A stretch of 42,111 nucleotides of DNA from Zygnema cylindricum. Its lineage: Eukaryota; Streptophyta; Zygnematophyceae; Zygnematales; Zygnemataceae. A program made the position numbers and the translations under genes. Location: the NCBI GenBank assembly GCA_037447655.1, contig JBBHKE010003448.1, positions 1 to 42,111 on the forward strand. Direction: 5' to 3'. Shown in pieces: positions 25,359-36,224 of this stretch (position 1 is its first letter; every line of letters begins with the position of its first letter). Below the pieces are notes generated by a model that did no database searches, had not been told where the DNA came from, and saw only the letters and a list, made by a program, of their open reading frames with translations.

Positions 25359-27860
25359 GAAGGTTCTTCCGGAACTGTTATTTGTTTGCGGTTTCCCAAG
25401 CTCTTGACATTTGACGATATAAATGTGAACTTGCAAAGGTTTCCTACTGACAATACTGGTAGGAGGTATTGCCAGAATTAGGTGTTAAGGTTTTTGTTTG
25501 GAGATGGATGTAGTGACGGTTTGAAAAAAATATGCATTTATTGCGCTGGAGGTATTTTGCATTCTCTGGAGGATAAAGTGTCAGTAAAGAAGAGGTGAGA
25601 AGAGAACACTCGGATTAAGTTCCTCCTCTCCGATCCCATCCACAAAGCGTGTTCTTAGACGAAGTTTGCCGTATTGAAAGAGAAACTATACTTTTTTTTT
25701 ATGTCACAATTTGGTGAAGTGGTTTTGTGTCGCATGAGAAATCATGTCTTTGATACGCATCTCCTTGACCATCTAAGATGTGTAATAAAATATTTGTGCT
25801 CCGATGATTTTTACTTTGCCTAGTGTAAGGCACAAATGCATTTAATATAAGGGTAGCATTCTGCCGTGTTTGTGCAGGAGGTACAATCCAGACAACATAA
25901 AAATACTGGAGCTGCCTTCCTGTGAAGAGGTGAAATGGAGAGTACCCAAATAACATGAATAAAGAACTGCCTACATTAGGGAGTTCGGGTCATTGGGATA
26001 TTTAACTGAAAAGGCCAATACCGAACAACATCAGGACCATTTTGACTGTGACCTTTTGTTTTATATGTGGATTTGTCCTTGCTGTCTTCTCGTGTCCATA
26101 TTATGTTTATGCATTTTGTTGTTAGACCGTCATCAGAGTTGTCCGTTGCCGGTTTGTATCTTTTTTCCTTCGAACATAAAACAGTACCGACAGTCTTTTT
26201 CTTAATGATAATGTTGTGAGTGTTTCAAAGGGGTACACGCCGCTTGGACCCTAGATAAGAGTTGTAAGCTCGTAAAGAAGCCTAAAGTACACAGAAAACA
26301 AAACAACGTTCTAACTAAAGCTGAAAAACACTGCAAAGGAAACTAACACCCAAATAGTCCACGCGAACAAAGCATGCACAAAACTACAAGAACCACAAAA
26401 ACAAAGTGCAGTGTGAGCTCGCATTTAGAAAGTATACCGACTTTAGTAAAAACCGCGATGGAAAACCATATGAGTCCACGGGAACAAAAAGGGGCGGCAA
26501 TACCAAAACAGAAAAACTACATGTGGAGGGAAGCAAGCAAAAAGGAAAAGCAAGGCGAAAGAAACGAACACGAAGAAAATGATACGTAAAACAACGACAC
26601 AGGCCTGCATCGTCACGTCACATGGGAGCAACGAAGCAAAGAGACACGGTCGACTGATGAATACTGTGACACAAGCAAACCAGAGAGCCAATGAGGGAGG
26701 CCCATGTCGAAAATGGAGGACAATGGTGAATTGAGTAAAACGGAGAGTAGATATTATGGGTGTCGCTAATAGCCACAAGCACTATAGGGTAATTATAGAA
26801 AAAATAGATGGAGATCTTTCCGATGAGAGTATTCACATCGGCTGCAAGTTATAACATTTGGATAATTTTTATATAACCTTACAAGATATTCAGTAAAAGT
26901 CAGATAAAACCCAACTATCTACTGGGCGACATCACATATACATTATATAAACATCAGACAACAAAAACATTATATTTTTTTTGACATTATTTTTTCTATG
27001 TCAGTAAAGTACTGCTGGTACTGGGATTACTCCCAGCGCAAATTACACATCCAAACCTTTGGTCATCCTTCACGACAATATCCATACTAAAATGTACAAC
27101 CGGCAACGACAAGGATAGTCAAAAAAAAATCCTGAATATTATGCTATTTCTATACTAAAATACTAGTGTTCGCATTAGTCCTATTCTGTTTTTTGCGGGT
27201 GTTAAATAGGGGACGAGTAAAGCAGGTAACTGACGATCATTATCAACGACCATATTGCAAATATCAACTAAAAATCTGCAACTCTTGTGTTAAATGTTTT
27301 TTTCATCAGACTTCCGATGAAATACAAAAATAATATCGAAAAAAATGCAAAAAGGCAAAAAGACAGGAGCTTACAGTTACAAAACATGCATACGCTGTGT
27401 GATATAAAACACAATTAGACATCAAAATGTACTCCAGAGAATCAAAAAAAAAAAAAAAAATTACCCTGACCGACTGCAAACTTTTCGACAACACTTTTCA
27501 ACACACTTTGACCAACTCTGAACAATCTACAAAAATATTAAAATGTATAATACAGCTAAGAGCTCTAAAAGCTCAAAAAACCTCCAGTCTTTTCCACACG
27601 CTTCAAATTTGAATCTCCCTACAATGAATGTGAGAAGACTTTCTCTATCTATTCAACTACAAGTTCCACAAAAGGAAGAGAAACGAAGCTACCTATCTTT
27701 GAAATCAAACACAGAAGCCTGTAAAAATCAGTCAGTCAAAACAGTATTTGACCACTTATCTTTCAAATCTTCCCTTTAAACCTCTCCTTACTGTAGTTTT
27801 CCTTCAAATCTGTTGCAGGTTACAACTATAGACATATACACAAGTAGATCGGAAAACCTA
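25178..27860. other. Spacer between convergent ABCC and PARP16-like genes
   Basis: Apart from the minisatellite, I see no gene here. An AATAAA at 25784-25789 on the plus strand is a possible poly(A) signal for the ABCC transcript, but it is 600 bp past the stop and not well supported. The small open frames match no family I recognise and lack splice context. Confidence 0.6.
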
Positions 27861-30604
27861 TCAATTAAACGAGTGAAGAAACGGAGGCAGTCTCGCATGC
27901 CTATATACTTCTGAGTTAAAAAAACCTACTCCCAACAGAAGTGCCGCATACATGAACATAAGAACTTTACACCAGTCTGTCCTCCTTGGTGCTTCGGCTC
28001 TCAAAGCAGTTTCCCCATATTCACTCTGTCCTCCACCACCTCTCCGACCTACCTCTAGTCCTCGAGAAACTCGCGTGCCGTCCCTTTGTTGAAGTCCTCG
28101 ACGAGAAGGTTCCGTGTACACAAAAACATACCGAACCCTAACTAAGTCACTGTTAAGAACTCGTACATATGTTCCAAGATCCGGCTTTTTTCCGTCTGTT
28201 TCTTCACCCGGAGACTGAGGATTCGATGAATTCGAGTGAGATCTTGTCACTTCTGGACCATTTGCAATTTCACAGAGGAGTAAATATCGAGCTCGTGGTC
28301 CAAAACTGGAGCGTTCCCAACCTTCTCCAGCCGAGCAAAATGTGATAGCCACAGCTGGATCTGTTGAAAAATAAATGCCTTCACCAAAAATCGCTCCATT
28401 CCTTTGCAACCGAGTACCACTCATGTTCAGCAAACCTGCACAAAAAATGCTGATTCCCATCAGAATTAAGGGCACGTGTGATTTCCCATAGACTTTGATT
28501 ATCCATACAATGCAATATATCTGTAAATTATGATTTGTCCACATAACGAAGATGGACTAAAAAGGGCTTCAAATCATGTTCCGCTAACCAGCCCAAAAAT
28601 GATGCTTCGTGTCAAAAATTGGAGCATCATATGGTATGCTATCCATAAATTATGATTATCCGTTAAAAGTATAGAATGGACAGAGTCCACTTGACGATGA
28701 TGCATTAAAAAGGCATGCACACAGCAAACCTACCAAAAAAAAGGTGTTTCTTATCGGAAGTTAAGGCATTGTAATACCGTACATTACTACTAAAAATAGG
28801 GCATTATGGCATCCATAAATTATGACTATCAGTAAAAACCCTAAACAAAAACCTTGTAAGTTTGACAAAGACGCGTTGACAGGGCTTATTTAATGTCCAG
28901 AATATGTGTTCATGAAAAAAGGGTGAAAAAAAGTTTAAACCGGAACGAACCACAACGCAATATACAGTGGATGCTTTCCGCCGAAGTGCCATGGAATGCC
29001 ATAAAACTGCCATTTTTCAACTTCGCTGCTGTAAATATCTCTCTTCTCCGGTCAGGACACCCGTCAGCCGGTGCTTGCACCTGAGAAACCATCACAAAAA
29101 TATAAAGAAAAAAAGCACAAGGAAAAATATACATCAAGAAATATCCAAAAAAAAAAAGTTTTTATTTAAATAAAGGAAAAGGGAAAAGACTTTGAAAATC
29201 TAAAATGAACCTGAAGGAAAAAAACGTAGGGAGAGCCCAACTTCTTCCTATCATAATTCCTATCCTAACTCCTCTGCTCCTGTCCTCCAAATTCCAATCC
29301 AGTTTCGGATTTCACTTTCAAAAATCCTGAAAAAATCGTAAAAAAACCTTTCCGGCAATTTCACCACAAACTCTCTTAAACAAACAAAAAAAAAAACGAA
29401 GGAAGGAGAAGAGGAATGAGAAGAGGGTAAAAAAGAAAAGGAAAAGGTTAAAAAAAAAAATAATCACTAACCTCCATGACATAATGTGGGCGTAACTCCT
29501 CCGATTGTTGAATTAGAGTGGCAGAGACATTCAAGCCATTTCCAGGAATACACCAAGGTGATTTTCCATCAGGAAAGAGTCCCCCGACTTCACTCCGAGG
29601 GTCGACCACAAGACGAACATTATATCGGTAACTCACGATCCATTGCAAGAGCCGTAAAGCTCTAATCGGCATATCTGACAATGGAGAGTTGCCCTTATTT
29701 TGATTCTTACCCTCTCCCACTTCTGTTTGAGGATATCCTCCGGCCAGAATTGAGTTCATTCGAGGAATATGAGCAACAGCATCTTCTGCCGCTGAAAAGT
29801 CTTTATCCGGTAAAGCTCCGCCAGTATTGAAAAGCGTCAGCGGAAAAGGAGCACAAACTGCAAAAAAGTCCAATTTTGAATCAGATAAAAACCTTTAAGG
29901 AAAAAATATATATGTAGAGTACAGTATGTCAAATCCAAGCGAAACAAGAAACGCGTCAACATAAAAGGAGAGCAAACTGCAAAAAGAAACAGTTCAAAAA
30001 CGTTCAGTCCGAACACTTCATTAATTTCCCATTAGAGAGAAACTTTCAAGGCAAAAAAAAGTGGCGATGGAAAAGGAGGACAAACCGCAAAAAACTGCAG
30101 TCAAACTTTTATCTGTTTCCGGTCAGATGAAAATTTGAAGGCAAAAAACTTCCAGGACAGTATATCATATCCCAGCGAAATAAGTTTCTAGAAAGCAAAC
30201 CGACAAGATCTTTTTCGTTTTTTTAACAGTGTGAACGGAAAAGGATATAAAACTGCTAAAAGTACAGTCCAAACATTTTATATGTTTCGGGCCCGAGAAT
30301 TTTTTAAGAAATTCCCGCCAAGAAAAAGTTAAGAAAGTATAATCAAGAAGACAGACAAAAACTAGAATATACAAAATCAGAAAACAAATAAAACTGAAAT
30401 TCAGCCAAAAGAAAACAGATAAAAATTAGAATTATCACCTGTTGGTCTCCTGTAACTCCTCAAAGCCTGTACAAATGAAGTGACAAGAAAATCCACTCCT
30501 TCCGGAGATTCAAGACACAAGCTGAATACCAGCTGTTCCAAACCAATCCTATCAATGCAATTTTTTTCCATTAACTCTGAAACATCCACATTATTTTCGG
30601 CCAT
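27861..30604 (-). CDS. PARP16-like tail-anchored mono-ADP-ribosyltransferase, 4 exons
   Basis: Exons on the minus strand are 30604-30439, 29857-29472, 29080-28951 and 28435-27861; GT-AG introns, phases 1, 0 and 1; total 418 residues. Residues 1-190 correspond to the N-terminal helical domain of PARP16. The catalytic fold has H214 (MAFHGTSAES), Y249 (FGEGIYFSTDPAVAI) and Y330 (LVRVRYVFVY), the H-Y-Y triad of PARP16 where PARP1 has H-Y-E, so mono-ADP-ribosylation is expected. A single membrane helix (about 384-402, CKVLMFMYAALLLGVGFF) near the C-terminus predicts a tail-anchored protein of the ER or nuclear envelope with the enzyme facing the cytosol. Human PARP16 is 322 residues; the extra length is partly a Ser/Gly/Arg-rich loop before the helix. 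In animals it modifies ER stress sensors. No PARP1-type DNA-binding domain is present. Confidence 0.9.
28571..28835 (-). repeat. Diverged tandem copies of the PARP16-like exon 4 acceptor region, in intron 3
   Basis: Blocks resembling the exon 4 start and its acceptor recur near 28580 and 28725 (AGCAAACCTACC against AGCAAACCTGCAC at 28430). A second motif, TAAATTATGATTATCC, recurs near 28520, 28650 and 28815. The period is about 130-165 bp. They are too diverged to encode an exon. Confidence 0.55.
29952..30262 (-). pseudogene. Three decayed tandem copies of PARP16-like exon 2 start plus acceptor, in intron 1
   Basis: True exon 2 begins TTTTTTGCAG then CAPFPLTLF in frame. Upstream in intron 1 are GCAG plus CSPFMLTRFL (29976-29952), GCGG plus a CCTCCTTTTCCATCG segment (30088-30064, acceptor AG lost) and AGCAG plus LYPFPFTLL (30252-30228). 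Intron sequence downstream of each copy is also alike. Copies are spaced roughly 110-165 bp apart. Confidence 0.8.
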
Positions 30605-31253
30605 TAGTTCTCCTTCACTACTTAATAGACTTAAACAATTTCGTCACCTTACTCTTATTTGCCCTAAATCTGCCTTGCCCTACTTTTCCCAAAATCTGCC
30701 CTAGTCTGCCCTAGCTGGAAACTATCTCTCTTAATTAGGAACAAATCAACTTTCCTTACAAACCTTCTCTCTCTTCTATTCTGTAAACAAAATTATTGTA
30801 GAATTTTCTTCTTTATTCGCCTTAAATCTAAGATATCTCTCTAGAATTCTTGCAACAATTCGTCCTAAGAATTTTTTTTTCTTAAACCTTTCCTCTCCTT
30901 TACCTTCTGGACACACAACAGTACTGTCAGTTTCCCTCCTGATATTGCCCTAACTTGGAGTTTATCTCCTTCAGCATCAGTTAAAAAGATGCAATTTTCC
31001 TGCAATTTCTAGGTTTTCCTTCTTGTGTGCCACTTCACCTGCAAACTGCTCCTGCAGGAGTGAAAAGTACACTTGTTGCGTCCGTACGATCCCATGTGGA
31101 GTCGGATGCTTTTCGTACGGTTCGCATGGCACATATAGGACAGTCTGGAAGGTGACGGACGCTGGGGACGGTCAAAGTGTCAAATCTCGGAAAAAAAGTA
31201 CGAAAAAACCAAGTCTCCAAAAGTACAGTGATAGTGAAAATGTATGACTACAG

Positions 31254-31473
31254 TATCCGTGAATCGTAATTAGCGTTAATGCTTTTTTCGTCTCTTAAAA
31301 CATCACTTCTCCGTACACACATGTCAGATTGTGGATCTGACGGATGCGATTGAAAGAGATTATTCTCAGCTTACGAATGGCGGTCTTATATTGAAAATTG
31401 GACAAGTGTGTACGGATCAAAGATGTTTTCAGTGGCGAAAAAATTGTTAGCGCTAATTACGATTCACGGTGGT
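31254..31473. mobile_element. TA-flanked MITE, copy 2
   Basis: An almost fully palindromic element of about 220 bp. The left end CGTGAATCGTAATTAGCG and the reverse complement of the right end agree for about 68 bp, including TTTTTTCG and CCGTACACAC blocks. Same family as 34418-34643, which has cleaner ends; here the outermost bases are altered. No coding capacity. Confidence 0.85.
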
Positions 31474-31479
31474 GTGCTG

Positions 31480-31790
31480 TACACCGTGAATCGTTATTAG
31501 TAAGTGAGTGTTGGGTATCGGGCAAATTCATATCGCGATAATCTCGATATTCGATATATCGAATATCGATCGAAGAGTATCCTCGATATATCGTACCGAG
31601 ACCAACATAAATTATCGCGATATATATATATATCGCGATGTATAGTATTTTTTAAATTTCATATTTTTTTTTTTTATATAATATGTTATTTTAGCGAAAA
31701 AGTCAAATTGTCTAATACGCCACGTACGCCGTGATTTTCGTTCCGTGACTTAGGGTGTGTCCCCATGTGCATAAGTAAGGGTTTTTTTAA
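31480..31790. mobile_element. Fragments of three transposon families
   Basis: TACACCGTGAATCGTTATTAG at 31480 is a solo left end of the TA-flanked MITE family. It runs into GTGTTGGGTATCGGGC (about 31507), which with CCGAGACCAACA further on matches the hAT-like element at 39055 but has no right end. GGGTGTGTCCCCATGTGC (about 31751) resembles the end of the PIF/Harbinger-like element at 32600. The block looks like serial insertion followed by loss. Confidence 0.5.
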
Positions 31791-32224
31791 TGTTCTCTCA
31801 TTTTTCTAGAAAGTGTTCTAGTACCGGTTCACCATCCTGGATGAATATTTCACACTACTGGACGACTATGCCACTTCTACAGAGAAATCAACAAAGAGGA
31901 GAAGTGGTCAAGAAATGGGAAAATGTGTTGCTCAAGCTTAACACTGCTGTAACAGAAGTTAAGAAAATAAAAGAAGAGAGAACAAAAGAGTACTAATATG
32001 GTTCACGCAGGAGCGCACGCATCCCACATGATAGGATAGGATAAGTAGGATTTGCTGAACTCTTATCTTCAGGATCAAAAGTGATTTTGTAGATATTCAA
32101 TTGAGTTGGGGTAGGGGTTGAAGTTTTGGTTTAGTGAGTTGCCGTGCTTTTCATTTTGAGTTTGGGTGCTTTTGTTTTACTTGCCATTTTTCTGTGTTCA
32201 TGTTGCAACGTGAATTTTATTAGG

Positions 32225-34049
32225 GAATTGATCATGGCAGTGACTGTTCTGGTTGCGCACAGTCACTTACGTCACTTTGTCAAACATCGTACGTGTGAAG
32301 TACATATTGGTACAAATAAAGTACCGTTGAGTCTAAATTTGACGGTCAATCGGTTTTTCAACTTTGAATTTCAAAATATTGTTTCAACCGCTTAAAATTT
32401 TGTCGCGCTTGCGGACGTCGACCGTCATAATAAAATTAGCAATTCACACGGCCGGCGAACGTTTACGGTAACAAAACTGCGGCAACCACATGTAAATAAA
32501 AGTGTTGCAGATAGTCACTTTTTGTCTTTACGTGAGCTCCACGGTGAGAGCACAGCCTCAAAATTGAAATTTAATCGTCTAAGCGTTACATTGAACTTAG
32601 GGTGCGTCTCCATGTGCCTAAGTAAGGGTTTTTTTCTGGCGTTTTCCTGTAAAACTTAAAGCCGTACCGCGTAAGTTTCAACCGTACAGAAAAATAGAGA
32701 AAATGAGAAGTACATTTTGCGTCATCATCGAATTTAAGATGTACTACATGTTGTCGTTTTGTGTTCTTCGACCCACGGCCACGCCAAAAAACATCATCTT
32801 CAAACTTTTCTTTAAAACACAAGGAAGATGTGTTTTAAAACAAAGAATTTTCGAAAAACAAATAGAAACACGTAATCGCACGTGGACAATTTTTTCAAGA
32901 GATTTCAAAAGAATTCAAGCGACGACGAAAAGTGCACGATCCGTTATGTTTTGTCCGTTTGCGTTCAGGTACGATAAAGCAAAGTACACAAATAGTTAGG
33001 TTTTATCCGTTTGCGCCTGGTACGGATTTTATTTCGCCAGGGGTCTCAAGATCCGATGCCATTTCACGTCGAGCGGACAAGAGACGCAAAGGCAAAAGTG
33101 CATCTTCTTCAACCGTGAAACGACACAGGCTGGATGGTGGTACGTCTACAAAGTCATGCGACGTCACAAGCAGTTACATAAATAGCGTGCTTCATCACAG
33201 ATTGTACATGTCAACAGCCGTCACGAGCATTGTTGAAGTAAACAATCGTCACGCCCTTAAGTGACAACTTCATTTGGTACTCATAGGGACACCCGAAATC
33301 CGGGTCCGCCGGATCTGCGCTAAAAAACAGTGTAAATTCTCTAAGTTTTAAGTACATGGAGACGCACCCTTAGACGCAAAGTGAAACGAAACCTCTTTAA
33401 ACTAAAGTACTATAAATCTTGTGCGGAAATATTAAAACGCACGAAACGAAATAAACTTTGTACGCTATAACAAAACGAACCGGCGTAAAAATATCAATTG
33501 AAATTAAATGAAAAAAAGCGCGTCGTCACGCGCGACGAAATCGAGCCACACTATCTACGAATCAACATTCTTACATTGACAGCAAAATTTCGTTTTGTGC
33601 GTTTTAATATTTCCGTACAAAACTTACAGTAGTTCAGTTTAGTTTAAAGGCGTCTAAGTTCAATGTAACGCTTAGACGATTAAATTTCAATTTTGCGGCT
33701 AAGTGCTCTCACCATGGAGCTCACGTAAAGACAAAAACTTGTGACTGTCAAAAAGTGACTGTCTGCAACACTTTTATTTACATGTAGTTGCCGCAGTTTT
33801 GTTACCGTAAACGTTCGCCGGCCGTGTGAATTGCTGATTTTATTATGACGGTCGACATCCGCAATCGCGACAAAATTTTAACCGGTTGAAAACAATATTT
33901 TGAAAGTCAAAGTTGTCCAACCGATTGACCGTCAAATTTGTACTCAACGGTACTTTATTTGTTTCAATATGTACTTCAAACGTAATTTTTTTTACAAAAT
34001 GATGTAAGTGACTGTGCGCAACCAAAACACTCACTGTCATGATCAATTC
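32225..34049. mobile_element. Long fold-back (inverted-repeat) element, interrupted by another element
   Basis: The outer arms start GAATTGATCATG at 32225 and end with its complement at 34049. Arms of about 455-465 bp are highly similar over their length (for example CGGCCGGCGAACGTTTACGG on one and its complement on the other), with a spacer of about 135 bp (33453-33586). The left arm is split by the 770-bp element at 32600-33369. I see no transposase. The transcript would form a very long hairpin. Confidence 0.88.
32600..33369. mobile_element. PIF/Harbinger-like non-autonomous element with TTA target duplication
   Basis: Perfect 16-bp terminal inverted repeats GGGTGCGTCTCCATGT (32600-32615; complement 33354-33369) flanked by TTA on both sides (32597-32599 and 33370-33372). 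The uninterrupted right arm of the host fold-back shows the empty site TTGAACTTAGACGC, which proves insertion and the 3-bp duplication. TTA duplication and GGG-starting ends are typical of PIF/Harbinger and Tourist-like elements. Internal open frames show no transposase motif. Confidence 0.9.
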
Positions 34050-34417
34050 TCGAGAAATAATGGCACCGTTAGGGGTGTTCTCATAGGCTTGCCAGTTGCC
34101 ACATCTGCGAAACGGAAGTTTACAGTACATTACTGTAGCGTATGCTGACATCATCATATCTGACGTCAACTTCGTACTATATCCGTACATGTACTTGTCG
34201 GTAATTGAAAACTTAACGAACAATGGCCATCTGACAGAGAACGTTTGCGTCCGTCCCGGCCCTAGCCAAACTCTTAAACATTGTATAGACTATAGAGTTA
34301 TCAGCGTCTGCTGACATCATCAGTTATGGATGTCGTTTCCATATTGTATCCGTACGTGTACCTGACGTAATCGAAGACCTTTAACGGATAACGGCCTCAT
34401 TACAGGGAACATTCATG

Positions 34418-34643
34418 TACACCGTGTATCGCTATTAGTGTTAATACTTTTTTCGCCACTTAAAACATCTTTTCTCCGTACACACTTGTCCGATTTTCAA
34501 TTTGAGACCGCCAATCGGAAGCCGATGTTCCTAACTTTCAATATCTCCCGTCGGATCCGCAATCCGACAGTGTGTACGGAGAAAAGATGTTGTAAGTGGC
34601 GAAAAAAACATTAAACACTGCAGGAATAGCGATTCGCGGTGTA
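34418..34643. mobile_element. TA-flanked MITE, copy 3
   Basis: 226 bp including the flanking TA dinucleotides. Left end CACCGTGTATCGCTATTAG; the reverse complement of the right end is CACCGCGAATCGCTATTC. Subterminal blocks TTTTTTCGCCACTTA and CTTTTCTCCGTACACAC are inverted on the two sides. It interrupts a diverged tandem duplication (34138-34260 against 34304-34710). TA target duplication suggests Tc1/mariner-type mobilisation. Confidence 0.88.
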
Positions 34644-35477
34644 GCGTCCGTCACGGCTCCCGCCGAACCATCACTGTTGAATGCGGTCACGTTACACAGA
34701 ACATTTGCGCGCGTCACGTCTCCCACCATTAAACAACGGGAATAACCAGACAGGCGTTAAAACGTTTTACGCAAGTAGGCTAAAAGGCTGTGTGCCCATG
34801 TAACCGAAACTTAAAAAAACGTGACTTGAGCTAATTTCCAAGAGCCATCTTGCACATTAGGGACTAAATGTTTCCATATTTTAAACATTTCCCATGACAT
34901 CTATTGAGCAAGCCACTCAATGATTAATCGCAGCTTATTAGTATGGTGTTACGGTATTGAACCTCCAAGTATTCTTCCATAAACCAGAATAAAAAAAACA
35001 AGTGGATAAAGTTATGTGAAATTTTATAAATCTTTTAGTATGAAACGTGTCACTGCTTGCTGTTACAGTTAACAACTGTGCGAGTGTTTTTTTAACCAGA
35101 AAATCATAAAATGATGCAAACTCCAGTGGATTCCAGTGGCTTAAAGCGTGCCACGTGGCAGGACAGAATTTCCAAAAGACATTTAAAATAAGGTGTTCAA
35201 TTATAACCGGACACTTTATCGAAGCAAGTTTCACAAAACACTTTCCAGAGTTTTGTACCCCAGCTGAAATACTATCGTTTTTTTAATTTTACAAAGGTTT
35301 GCCACTAACTATTTTTGGTACAAAGAACGTAATACTAAATAGACTGTTATAAAATTGTAATTTATTTCGTTCTTGAAAAAATATCACAAATGTTAAAGCA
35401 AACTCATTAAAAAATAAATGCTAATAGAGTACCATACAGTCAATAGTTGTCGGAATAGTTTAAGAAAAAAAAATAAA

Positions 35478-35485
<8 letters not shown>

Positions 35486-35548
<63 letters not shown>
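35486..35548. repeat. (AT)n microsatellite
   Basis: About 60 bp of uninterrupted TA dinucleotide flanked by A-rich and T-rich runs. Confidence 0.97.
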
Positions 35549-35555
<7 letters not shown>

Positions 35556-36224
35556 TAATTTTAGCGAAAGATTTGGAAAAAACACATACAAACTGATATG
35601 ACATAAAACAATTACACCCAATATACCAAAAGTGGATGGAAAAAGAGAAAGAAAAATGAGGGATAAAGTCGTGCAGTAGCACAAGAAGATATAGACCATG
35701 TACAAAAAAATGCAAGATGACAAAAAAACCTTATAAGGAGAAATTGAAATAATAGGAAAAACAAAGTCGTCGATTGCACTAAAAACTAAAAACTTCTGAA
35801 ATATTTTACAAACAAAAATTTCCTAACTGGGAGAAAAAATATACATGTAGATCACCTGACAACTTTTTACCTTTTTTTGTTTTGTTTTTCCTTTGTTTTT
35901 TCACCAATATTCTAAACTCTAAAATAATACGAATTAAAAAATGTAGAAAATCTGGAACTCCTTTGTTAAAATTACATCCTGTTTCCATCCCACCAAAAAA
36001 AAATAACAAAAACAATTAAGGAAAAGTGAAGGAATGGGGATGAGGGAGGGGAGGAGGGGGGAGGAGAGGGGGGGGGGGAGAGAGAGAGAAAGAGAGGATA
36101 GAGAGAGTTCCCACATTTGAAAGGAAAATTCCTGAAAACTTCCCTCCTTGGTACATTTTCGACGTCCAAAAAATGATAGTAATCCTCTCCCCCTCCCTCC
36201 TTCCCCTCCCTTCCCTACCCTAAT

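Larger units (their letters stand above)
30605..36224. other. Transposon-rich spacer between PARP16-like and diacylglycerol kinase genes
   Basis: Holds the elements listed separately, diverged tandem duplications at 34138-34710, an (AT)n run at 35486-35548 and a purine tract at about 36035-36105. A 68-codon open frame at 31790-31996 (lysine/glutamate-rich at its end) is not recognisable. I see no convincing gene. Confidence 0.6.

Noticed and set aside
31790-31996. 68-codon open frame (ends EVKKIKEERTKEY)
   Set aside because: Unrecognised, in transposon debris, no splice or expression evidence; noted only as part of the spacer.
32703-33264. Open frames inside the PIF/Harbinger-like element as a transposase
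   Set aside because: They are short, and no DDE or DNA-binding motif is visible; the element is best called non-autonomous.
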